From contig MWCU01000074.1 in NCBI GenBank assembly GCA_002070205.1, forward strand, positions 1-40,408: 40,408 bases of DNA, written 5' to 3'. The notes below the pieces were generated by a model. It saw only the letters and a program-made list of their open reading frames with translations. It was not told the origin of the DNA and searched no databases. Positions 33,613 to 40,408 of the stretch are shown here, piece by piece. Positions within the stretch are counted from its first letter, which is position 1, and each line of letters opens with the position of its first letter. A program made the position numbers and the translations under genes. This DNA comes from Firmicutes bacterium ADurb.Bin182 (GTDB lineage Bacteria; Bacillota; Clostridia; Christensenellales; CAG-138).

Positions 33613-36600
33613 GTGTTTTCACCTTCGAGCTTCTCGAAAAAATCCGTCATATTCATCCGCTTTATAAAACGGCAGCCGCATGCTGATATCCTCGGGTCAA
33701 ATCCGCAGACGCTTTTGTACGGGCAAAAACCGCAAGCGATTATATTTTTTGCGCTGTACGGCCTGACGGCTGCCTCGCCGCATTTGATCCTGTTAAGAAT
33801 ATCAACGGCCTTTTTGACGGCATATTCCATAATGAGCTTGAGCTGTTCGCCTGATACCGGGGGCGACGTGCTAATTGACCTGTCCGGCTGAGCGCCGCTC
33901 AGCGCGAGTCCTTTCAGCCGAAACTTCTGATAAAGTTTTTCGGTCAGCACTGAGGGCTCCTCATACTTCTCATCGGCAAACGGTTCCATAACGGGCATAT
34001 AATACATGCCCGCGGCTTGCGCGGTTTCTTCCGCGGCCAACGCCGCGGCAAGGTAAAGCGGCAGCTGCAGCGCTATGCCTTCGTACAGTTCTTCGAACTT
34101 GAACGCAGCTCCGTTCGTTTTATAGTCGATAATGCGAAAATATTTGCCGTCTTCGGATTTATCCAGCCTGTCTATTTTACCCGAAAGCTCATAACAGGCG
34201 CCGTCCGTTCCCGTAATGACAAGGGGAGGGTAGTCCTGATCGCGTCCGAAGCATATCTCGCTTCCGGATATGCGAAAATCTCCGGGCGACAACTGACGGG
34301 CTATCGCCCTAGCCGTACTTTTCAATACTCTTGACATGCGCGAATAGCGGGCGCGCGTCCTTGCGGTTTCGAGCAGCGCTCCGTCCCGGTATTCCATGAC
34401 GAGCTTGTCAAGTATGCCGTCCATTATGGAGTCGCAGTCCGCGTCATGAAGCTTGTCCCACGTGAGCCTGCCGGAGAGTACTTTTCGAGTAAACGCGTCC
34501 AGAGCCTTGTGGTAAAAGGCGCCGATCTCCATGGGCTTGTCCTTGGCCTCCGGCCTTTCCGACGCTCTTAATCCGTATTGCACAAGGTGCATGAACGGGC
34601 ATTTGGCAAAGGTTTCGAGCGATGACGCGCTTCCGCCCATATGCTTTTTATAAAGCTTTTCCGCCAATTCTTCGCCCAAAGGGGGGGGCGAAGGGTCATA
34701 AAACAGAGCGCTTTCGATTTTCGAAAGCACAGCTTCGTATTCATCAGCTCTTTTGAACCAGGCATAAAACTCACAAGACACGCACTCACGCTCGCCTGAA
34801 TCCGCAAACGCTCGAAGCTGCTTTATAAGCGTTTTTATGGCGGCTTCGGGGCAATAAAGATTTTCGCATTGCCTCTTTGCATTAAGCTCGATTGCAGCCT
34901 GATCGCATAGATTGGCCGTGCCGCATTTGATGTCGCTTTGTACGTATGTCCCGGGAAATATTTTTTTTATTTTGTCGATAAGCACCGACGGGGTACCGGA
35001 GCCCTCCTCCAAACTTAACGTGTAGCTGAGCCACAGCGAATCCGTCGGTTTTGAAAATGCGCCGTAAATATCCAGCCTGTCATGTTCCGCAGACTCCGCC
35101 GTGTTTGCCCAGGGGATGATCCCAAACTCGCTCATTACCGCGAGCTCCGCGTCGTCTATAACGCCGTCGTCGTTTTGCACGGGCGGCAGAAGCCCTTCGT
35201 TGCATCCGGTCACGAAAAGTATTTTTATGCCGCTTCTTTGCGTCCGGCCCACCGAGCCCACCAGTATCTGATCTATGGTGGTGGGAATTATCCCGACTTC
35301 GTATGCGTTCAGGCCTTCCTCCAGTATCGCTATATAACGGGTCGATGCAAGCTTCACGCCGCCCATTATCTCATAAACCTGGGACAAAAGTTCCATGATA
35401 ATGTTCCAGACCTGGGCGTTTTCCTCCATAAGTTCGAGCCTGCCCGCAATTTCCATAGACTTGACTCTGTCGCTCAGGGTTTCGAAAACTTCCGTTTCAA
35501 CCAGGTACTCGTAAAGCGCTTCCGTTTTTTCTCCCGCGGTTTGTTTTAAAAGCCCTTCTTTTAGCTTCAGAAGAGGATTCATGACCGTTTGGCGCGCATA
35601 CTCGGCCTCCGGAGGCGTATCCTTTTGCTTGAAAGGTTCCTTGAATTTATTTCCCTTTACGCCGTATTGAAGTATGAAGTTTTCAAAAATCTCCGCCTCG
35701 TCTCCGGTCAAGCCGCAAAGGCCGCTTTTTATGAGCCTCAGCATATCATCCTGCATGAAGCCGCGGCTCGCGCACCTGAGGGATGATACTATCAACTCAA
35801 CCGCGGGGTGGTCGCGGAGGGGGCGCTTTGCGTCCATGAAAAACGGGATGCGCCTTCGAGTGAATTCCCTGCGTATCAAAGAGGAATATGAATCCATGTC
35901 AGGCGTCATGACCGCCATATCACGGTATCTGTAGCCTTCGCGGCTGAACTTTTGGACCGCGGCGGCGAGAGCTTCCGTTTCCGCCACGCGGTCAGACGCT
36001 TCAAATACGGTTATGCAGTTTTGCCGCTCAGCATATTCGAGGGCCGGATAAGCGTAAAGCTCCCTCTCTAGGTGGGATAGAGCGGGGGTTGAACGTCGTA
36101 CCCACGGCGTATCATTTCGGGGAAGCTTTGTTTCCTTGATGCCGCATCCGAGCTCTTTTGCCATGGCATGCAGCTTGTGATACGCCCTCTTGTCCGGCTC
36201 AAATACCGCGGCGTCTCTGCAGCCCTTCGAATCGTCCGTTCGCAATGAAACGGTAAAGGATGCGGCGTGCTCCATAAGTTTTTTCATCACCGAATAGATT
36301 TGTTCGTTCGCACGCTCAAACCCGTCCACAAAAACATGGCTGCCGGCGACGGAGCTTTTAGGAATGCGTTCGCAAAGTTCGTTATAAAGATCGTCGCCGT
36401 CGATATAATTCGCCTTCAGGAAATTTTCCGTTTCGCCGTAAAGAAGGGATATGTCAAAAAGCTTGTTTCTGAGCGGATCCCCTTCAGGCAGCATTTCGGA
36501 GGCGGAATTAAGTCTTTCGGGCGTTATGAGAAATCGTTTGCATTTGGTGAACAGCTCATCGCATTTTTGGGTAAATCCTGGCATCTGGGAGACGTTTCCA

Positions 36601-36917
36601 AAAGCGCGGAGCCTTTTCCGGTTTTCGTCCGCGATTTTCCTTATCAGCATGCGCCTTCCCTGAGGGGACAAAAACGTTTTCCCGCAGCCCGTTTCCTTTA
36701 ATACCCTGTGCGCGAGCGATGTGAAGGAAATCACGGAAACGCCGAGCAGTCCCCCCAATTCACTTGACAGCATACGTTCGTTTTCAAACGTGAACTGCTC
36801 TTGGACGATAAGGTTGACCCTCTCGCCCTTTTTGGCGAGACAGCTTATATCGCTGCGCAGCTTTCCGCTTTTCCCGCTTCCTGCGCGCCCCAAAACGAAT
36901 TCGACTTCGGCAGGCAT
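33609..36917 (-). CDS. addB: ATP-dependent helicase/nuclease subunit B
   Basis: This 1102-residue partner of AddA has an N-terminal Walker A-like GRAGSGKS, an inactive helicase core, and a C-terminal nuclease (GKIDRLDK, then IIDYKTN). The four Cys ligands of the AddB iron-sulfur cluster are present: C773 (KCPF) and C1062, C1065, C1071 (CGFCPYKSVC). It recognises the recombination hotspot and cuts the other strand. A TTG at 36923 opens the frame, but it is only 2 bases from the AAAGG site; the ATG at 36917 with 8-base spacing is preferred. Only two bases separate it from the thpR stop. Confidence 0.96.
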   Translation of the reverse strand: MPAEVEFVLGRAGSGKSGKLRSDISCLAKKGERVNLIVQEQFTFENERMLSSELGGLLGVSVISFTSLAHRVLKETGCGKTFLSPQGRRMLIRKIADENRKRLRAFGNVSQMPGFTQKCDELFTKCKRFLITPERLNSASEMLPEGDPLRNKLFDISLLYGETENFLKANYIDGDDLYNELCERIPKSSVAGSHVFVDGFERANEQIYSVMKKLMEHAASFTVSLRTDDSKGCRDAAVFEPDKRAYHKLHAMAKELGCGIKETKLPRNDTPWVRRSTPALSHLERELYAYPALEYAERQNCITVFEASDRVAETEALAAAVQKFSREGYRYRDMAVMTPDMDSYSSLIRREFTRRRIPFFMDAKRPLRDHPAVELIVSSLRCASRGFMQDDMLRLIKSGLCGLTGDEAEIFENFILQYGVKGNKFKEPFKQKDTPPEAEYARQTVMNPLLKLKEGLLKQTAGEKTEALYEYLVETEVFETLSDRVKSMEIAGRLELMEENAQVWNIIMELLSQVYEIMGGVKLASTRYIAILEEGLNAYEVGIIPTTIDQILVGSVGRTQRSGIKILFVTGCNEGLLPPVQNDDGVIDDAELAVMSEFGIIPWANTAESAEHDRLDIYGAFSKPTDSLWLSYTLSLEEGSGTPSVLIDKIKKIFPGTYVQSDIKCGTANLCDQAAIELNAKRQCENLYCPEAAIKTLIKQLRAFADSGERECVSCEFYAWFKRADEYEAVLSKIESALFYDPSPPPLGEELAEKLYKKHMGGSASSLETFAKCPFMHLVQYGLRASERPEAKDKPMEIGAFYHKALDAFTRKVLSGRLTWDKLHDADCDSIMDGILDKLVMEYRDGALLETARTRARYSRMSRVLKSTARAIARQLSPGDFRISGSEICFGRDQDYPPLVITGTDGACYELSGKIDRLDKSEDGKYFRIIDYKTNGAAFKFEELYEGIALQLPLYLAAALAAEETAQAAGMYYMPVMEPFADEKYEEPSVLTEKLYQKFRLKGLALSGAQPDRSISTSPPVSGEQLKLIMEYAVKKAVDILNRIKCGEAAVRPYSAKNIIACGFCPYKSVCGFDPRISACGCRFIKRMNMTDFFEKLEGENT

Positions 36918-36919
36918 GT

Positions 36920-37450
36920 TCAAAACCTTTCTTTATGCAGCGGCGTGTAGCACATTTGTCCGTTTCTTTGAGTGCTTTCAAACAGCACTATGGAACTTAC
37001 CGTGAACGAAGTGTTTGGCGACCGCGCCGGTTTTTCTAAGCTCAAGTTATCGAGTTTGACTGCCCGGCCGAGCGTTATGTGAGGCTTGTACTTTCTGTGA
37101 GCACGTTTAAAGCCGCAGTCGCCGAGCGCGCTTTGGAGCGATTCATATAGCGAATTGAGCTCTTTAATATCCCCTTCTACCGTAACAAAATACGTCTTTC
37201 CCTCTCCCGTTTGAAAAAAGCCGTATTCTCCGATGCTCAGCGTAAACGGCCGTATCCCGCTCACGCTCCTGCGCATAGCCTCCGCGGCGGACGCAAGATC
37301 GCTTGATTCGCCGATAAAATGCAGCGTTACATGCATGTTTTCTTCCGGGACGAATCTTCCGCCAAAGCTTTTTGAGCGGACATTGTCCCTGATATTCCCT
37401 AGCTCGCTTCGAACCGTTTTGGGCAGTTCTATCGCAATAAAAAGCCTCAT
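36920..37450 (-). CDS. thpR: RNA 2',3'-cyclic phosphodiesterase (2H family)
   Basis: This 176-residue 2H phosphoesterase, formerly called 2'-5' RNA ligase, opens cyclic phosphates on RNA ends. Both HxT catalytic motifs are present: H40-V-T42 (MHVTLHF) and H124-I-T126 (PHITLGR). The N-terminus MRLFIAIELP is typical. The open frame runs to 37540, but the ATG at 37450 follows AAAGGTGA. It is the first gene of the operon with addB and addA, a linkage without an obvious functional reason except shared transcription. Confidence 0.92.
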   Translation of the reverse strand: MRLFIAIELPKTVRSELGNIRDNVRSKSFGGRFVPEENMHVTLHFIGESSDLASAAEAMRRSVSGIRPFTLSIGEYGFFQTGEGKTYFVTVEGDIKELNSLYESLQSALGDCGFKRAHRKYKPHITLGRAVKLDNLSLEKPARSPNTSFTVSSIVLFESTQRNGQMCYTPLHKERF

Positions 37451-37510
37451 TGCAATCACCTTTGTATGCGCAAGAGCGCGTCGCGGTGCCCCCGGCGCCT
37501 TTCGTGTTAC

Positions 37511-37539
37511 ATTATACACGATGTTTTGCGTGCTTTCCA
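37511..37539 (-). promoter_or_regulatory. Promoter of the thpR-addB-addA operon
   Basis: On the minus strand TGGAAA (37534-37539) and a perfect TATAAT (37511-37516) are 17 bases apart, giving a leader of about 55 bases to thpR. Confidence 0.7.
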
Positions 37540-37663
37540 CTATTAAGACACAATCATCGTTTTATCGAGCATATAACCTGTTGCGGACGAACTTTGCATT
37601 GGATAAACTTAAAGTCGGCCGTTTTATAAGCGGTCACATCCGGTGAAGCGCTGAGAGAGTTTT

Positions 37664-38218
37664 ATGGCAAAGCAAACGATTGTTAAATCCGATGCGAAAT
37701 ACAAAATAATCAATTCGGCCGAGCAGCTTATGATAGCCCGCGGCATCGGCGGAACCAGCCTTGCGGATATCGCTTCATTTGCAAATTTTAGCAAAGGTAC
37801 GCTCTACTATTATTATCCTTCCAAAGAAAAGCTGATATTGGATATTGCCGATTTACATATTAAACGGCTGACCGATATGCTCTACTTTTGGGTGCGCTCG
37901 ATCAATAAGGAATGGGACGCGGGCAATGCGATAAAGCAGCTGATTATAGCGTTCACGGAAAACGAAGACGCTTTGAAGCTGCATATTATGCTCAATTGCG
38001 AGGCTGTTTCGGGGAACGAACCGCTTCGGGCAAAACTCAACGCGGCGTATCGCGAGTGGGAGGTTTTGCTTGACGTCGGTTTTTTAAAACTGCCCGTCTG
38101 TGCAAGGCTTCGCTCGGCCCCGAACCTGTTTTTGACTATGCTGGGCGGCTTGTGCGTCGATGTGCTTATCGGCATGGAGCCGGATGCGGGGCAGGCCGCC
38201 GCGTATGCCGTTGAGTGA
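37664..38218 (+). CDS. TetR family transcriptional regulator
   Basis: This 184-residue regulator has the TetR helix-turn-helix at about 31-56 (TSLADIASFANFSKGTLYYYYPSKEKL) and a helical ligand domain. It is transcribed away from thpR and convergent with the Gx transporter gene (28 bases apart). No efflux pump or other classic target adjoins it in the window, so its regulon is unknown. The ATG follows GAGAGAG; no strong promoter was found, only a weak TTGCGG (37581-37586) with TAAACT (37604-37609). Confidence 0.9.
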   Translation: MAKQTIVKSDAKYKIINSAEQLMIARGIGGTSLADIASFANFSKGTLYYYYPSKEKLILDIADLHIKRLTDMLYFWVRSINKEWDAGNAIKQLIIAFTENEDALKLHIMLNCEAVSGNEPLRAKLNAAYREWEVLLDVGFLKLPVCARLRSAPNLFLTMLGGLCVDVLIGMEPDAGQAAAYAVE

Positions 38219-38246
38219 TTATGATCATAAGATGTGATCTGCGGGT

Positions 38247-38750
38247 TCAGGCGCTGTTTTTTTTGGGGATCCTTTTATCGGCGAACATGGCGCAAAAGCC
38301 GACGAATATACCGGTCGGGATCGATAGAACGCTTACTATCGGGAAATAGGCGATTACGGGGGCGCCGATTACCAGAACGCCCACACTGAGCTGCGCGGCA
38401 TTAAAGGCAAACGACCCCGCTACGCTCATGCCTGCCGGGGAAACCTTTTCCTTTTGCCATAACGGCATAAGCGCGCCCATGACCGCCCAAGAGAATAATC
38501 CGCCCGTCAAAGAATACATAATGCCTGTCGGTGCGCCTCCGAGAAGCGGTCCTATCACGCACCTGAGTATAGTCACCAGAAACGCGTCCCGCTTTGTGAA
38601 GCGCAAAAGGGCTATCAATGTGAATATATTCGAAAGTCCGGCTTTTACCGGAACTCCCGCGGCAAGCGGCGGAATAAAGGATTCAATATAATGCGCTATC
38701 AGAGCAAGAGCGCACAATAAAGCCAGTCTGGAAAGTTTCTGAGTACTCAT
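38247..38750 (-). CDS. Gx transporter family membrane protein (heptaprenyl diphosphate synthase component I-like)
   Basis: This 167-residue membrane protein has about five hydrophobic helices and the block KAGLSNIFTLIALL, typical of the Gx transporter family, whose members are often annotated as heptaprenyl diphosphate synthase component I. An ECF-like vitamin or prenyl-precursor uptake role has been suggested for the family; the function is unproven. The open frame runs upstream to 38891, overlapping the NusG-II gene, but the ATG at 38750 has GGGAGGC just before it. It lies 17 bases after the NusG-II gene in the same operon. Confidence 0.8.
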   Translation of the reverse strand: MSTQKLSRLALLCALALIAHYIESFIPPLAAGVPVKAGLSNIFTLIALLRFTKRDAFLVTILRCVIGPLLGGAPTGIMYSLTGGLFSWAVMGALMPLWQKEKVSPAGMSVAGSFAFNAAQLSVGVLVIGAPVIAYFPIVSVLSIPTGIFVGFCAMFADKRIPKKNSA

Positions 38751-38767
38751 ACTGCCTCCCTTCCGCA

Positions 38768-39103
38768 TCAATAAACAACCGCGTCGATATCGGTCTTGCC
38801 CTCGACGCTTATTATTATCCCGTTCGGCATGCAGACTACCGGCTTTGCGGCAGTCGCGACTCCCATATTGATGCAGGTCTTGTCCGGGCAATCGGCTTCA
38901 AGCATGAACGCTTTGCCGTTTTTGATTCTTATTACGCCCGCGTCGGGGACTATAATATCATTATCCTCGGTGAGTTTGCCCCTGTATATTTCTTTGCCGT
39001 TTTGAGTTATGACCACCGTATCGCCGCCTTTAGGAATAAAAAGGAAAATTCCGAAAGAAAGCAGAAGCACGAGGGCGATTATCAGGATATCCCCTTTTTT
39101 CAT
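38768..39103 (-). CDS. NusG domain II-containing membrane-anchored protein
   Basis: This 111-residue protein has one N-terminal membrane helix (about 6-24) and an external NusG-II-like beta domain with the conserved Cys pattern C72-x4-C77 and C91 (CPDKTC, VVCMPN). These proteins occur next to Gx transporters, and sometimes flavin transferases, in clostridial genomes; the role is not known. The open frame extends to 39238, but the ATG at 39103 begins the typical MKKGDILII; its ribosome site AGGATGG is modest. Confidence 0.8.
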   Translation of the reverse strand: MKKGDILIIALVLLLSFGIFLFIPKGGDTVVITQNGKEIYRGKLTEDNDIIVPDAGVIRIKNGKAFMLEADCPDKTCINMGVATAAKPVVCMPNGIIISVEGKTDIDAVVY

Positions 39104-39125
39104 AAACACCATCCTGTAAAATTGC

Positions 39126-39139
39126 CGGGTCCGGACCCG
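39126..39139. repeat. 14-bp perfect GC-rich palindrome in the NusG-II leader
   Basis: CGGGTCCGGACCCG (39126-39139) lies about 25-35 bases before the NusG-II start codon, in a GC-rich leader. It could be an RNA hairpin or an operator. Only a five-pair stem with a four-base loop would form in RNA. Confidence 0.45.
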
Positions 39140-39246
39140 TCCGCGGGCGTTTGCAAGCCCCCGGCGTGCCGTTTGATCGGTAATCATGCGATATGAACAG
39201 CTTAAATTCAAACACAACAGACCGGTTCGCTTCGGCACGCCAATTA

Positions 39247-39275
39247 ATTATACAGCACGCGCTCTTGATTGACAA
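39247..39275 (-). promoter_or_regulatory. Promoter of the NusG-II/Gx transporter operon
   Basis: On the minus strand TTGTCA (39270-39275) and TATAAT (39247-39252) are 17 bases apart. Its -35 shares five bases with the -35 of the alaS promoter. Confidence 0.8.
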
Positions 39276-39298
39276 TCAGCCAGAATTTAGAGTATAAT
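39269..39298 (+). promoter_or_regulatory. alaS: Promoter of alaS
   Basis: A perfect TTGACA (39269-39274) and a perfect TATAAT (39293-39298) have an 18-base spacer. The leader is only about 25-30 bases, so there is no room for a T-box. The 13-base palindrome TGATTGACAATCA (39266-39278) is centred on both overlapping -35 elements. Confidence 0.85.
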
Positions 39299-39331
39299 CG
39301 CACAAGAAATTCAGTAAAAAGGGGCTGTTCG

Positions 39332-40408
39332 ATGAGAACTTTGACTTCCAATGAGCTAAGGCTTTTGTTTTTGGATTTTTTCCGTGAAAAGGGTCATGCC
39401 GTCATACCGAGCGCTTCATTGATTCCCGAAAACGATCCTACCGTTTTGTTTACCACCGCGGGCATGCACCCGCTTGTCCCGTACCTTATGGGTCAGAAGC
39501 ATCCTGAGGGCAAACGGCTTGTAAACTTTCAAAAATGCGTTCGTACCGGAGACATAGATGATGTGGGGGATGAATCGCACTGCACATTTTTCGAAATGCT
39601 CGGCAACTGGTCGCTGGGCGATTATTTTAAAAAAGAGGCCATTGCGTATTCCTGGGAGTTTCTGACGTCCGAAAAATGGCTCGGAATAGATAAGGATAAA
39701 TTGTATTTCACCTGCTTTGCGGGAGATGAGGACGCGCCGAGGGATACGGAAGCATATCAGTGCTGGGTGGATATGGGAGTGGATCCGTCTCATATTTTTT
39801 ACTTGGGCAAAAAGTATAACTGGTGGGGTCCTGCCGGCGCGACGGGTCCCTGCGGCCCCGATACCGAAATGTTTTATGATACCGGAAAGCCGAAATGCGG
39901 AGAAAACTGCGATCCGTCCTGTTCATGCGGCAAGTATCTTGAAATCTGGAATGACGTATTCATGCAGTATAATAAAACTGCGGACGGGAAATTTGAGCCG
40001 CTCGAGCAAAAAAACGTAGATACGGGAATGGGGCTTGACCGCACGATCGCTACGCTTCAGGGCGTGGAAAGCGTGTTCGATACCGATGCGTTCACGAAGA
40101 TAATCGCCGCAATCGGGGAACTGTCGGGGAAAGGCTATAAAGACAACGAAACCACCCTCAAAGCGTTTCGCATAATCGCGGACCACATACGCTGCGCCGT
40201 ATTCATTTTGGGGGACCAGCGGGGCGTCACACCTTCAAACCTCGGCCAGGGCTATATACTGCGGCGCCTTATAAGGCGCGCAATACGATACGCCATGCAG
40301 CTCGGAATTCCGGACAACAGCCTCGGCAGGGTGGCGGAAGCGGTACTGGCTCAATACGGCGGCATTTATTCAGAGCTTGCCGATAACAAAGAGAAGATAC
40401 TTTCCGAG
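39332..40408 (+). CDS. alaS: Alanyl-tRNA synthetase, N-terminal part (runs off the right edge)
   Basis: The first 359 residues of an alanine-tRNA ligase are visible; the frame is open at the end of the window. The catalytic core shows class II motif 2 (HCTFFEMLGNWSLGDYF, near 83-99), the GPCGPDTE block (172-179), motif 3 DTGMGLDR (230-237) and YILRRLIRRAIRYA. A Cys-rich insertion (C189, C193, C197, C199) lies between GPCGPDTE and motif 3 and may bind a metal. The editing domain would be outside the window. The ATG at 39332 has AAAAAGGGG 7 bases upstream. Confidence 0.95.
   Translation, partial: MRTLTSNELRLLFLDFFREKGHAVIPSASLIPENDPTVLFTTAGMHPLVPYLMGQKHPEGKRLVNFQKCVRTGDIDDVGDESHCTFFEMLGNWSLGDYFKKEAIAYSWEFLTSEKWLGIDKDKLYFTCFAGDEDAPRDTEAYQCWVDMGVDPSHIFYLGKKYNWWGPAGATGPCGPDTEMFYDTGKPKCGENCDPSCSCGKYLEIWNDVFMQYNKTADGKFEPLEQKNVDTGMGLDRTIATLQGVESVFDTDAFTKIIAAIGELSGKGYKDNETTLKAFRIIADHIRCAVFILGDQRGVTPSNLGQGYILRRLIRRAIRYAMQLGIPDNSLGRVAEAVLAQYGGIYSELADNKEKILSE

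Noticed and set aside
38219..38246. Inverted sequence GATCAT...ATGTGATC between TetR and Gx transporter
   Set aside because: Too short and mismatched, with no T-run, to call a terminator or operator.
39104..39331. T-box or other riboswitch upstream of alaS
   Set aside because: The promoter lies so close to the gene that the leader is only about 25-30 bases.

Overview
The window looks like chromosomal DNA of a Gram-positive anaerobe of the Bacillota, most likely a clostridial lineage. The evidence is an AddAB recombination nuclease instead of RecBCD, strong GGAGG-type ribosome binding sites with several TTG and GTG starts, lipobox lipoproteins, a CPBP protease, and a NusG-domain-II/Gx-transporter pair. 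No tRNA, rRNA, CRISPR array, transposase, integrase or long repeat was seen. These assignments rest on reading motifs by eye, without database searches.

Layout. 1-3495 (minus strand): a housekeeping membrane operon of CPBP protease, PlsC-type acyltransferase and GltS-type symporter. 3646-6576 (plus): a two-gene operon of a transglutaminase-like lipoprotein and a zinc-ribbon membrane protein, closed by a bidirectional terminator at 6698-6737. 6785-29976: a carbohydrate-acid catabolic island of about 23 kb. 29977-37540 (minus): thpR-addB-addA. 37664-38218 (plus): a TetR regulator. 38247-39103 (minus): a Gx transporter and a NusG-II protein, divergent from alaS, which runs off the right edge.

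The island has four parts. (A) A D-2-hydroxyacid dehydrogenase and an HpcH/HpaI aldolase on the minus strand, divergent from an AraC regulator. (B) A lone SDR dehydrogenase on the minus strand. (C) A rightward set of gluconate-5-dehydrogenase-like SDR, idonate-dehydrogenase-like zinc enzyme, mannonate-oxidoreductase-like SDR, PfkB kinase, 6-phosphogluconate dehydrogenase and a LarA-family (nickel-pincer) racemase/epimerase. (D) A rightward operon behind a fully consensus promoter: split transketolase, FadR-type GntR regulator, GarR-like reductase, zinc dehydrogenase, a complete Liv-type ABC transporter (LivJ-like lipoprotein, H, M, G, F), a TIM-barrel epimerase, a transaldolase and an SDR.

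My leading hypothesis is that several aldonates (idonate, 5-ketogluconate, mannonate/fructuronate) are interconverted through redox steps and a nickel-dependent C2 epimerisation to gluconate. Gluconate would then be phosphorylated by the PfkB kinase and decarboxylated by 6PGDH, and the pentose phosphate would enter the transketolase/transaldolase steps of part D. No sugar-acid dehydratase and no KDPG aldolase is present, so the classic Entner-Doudoroff-like exit is not encoded here. The LarA relative keeps the cofactor-tethering Lys and nickel-ligand His spacing, which makes this the most interesting part of the window.
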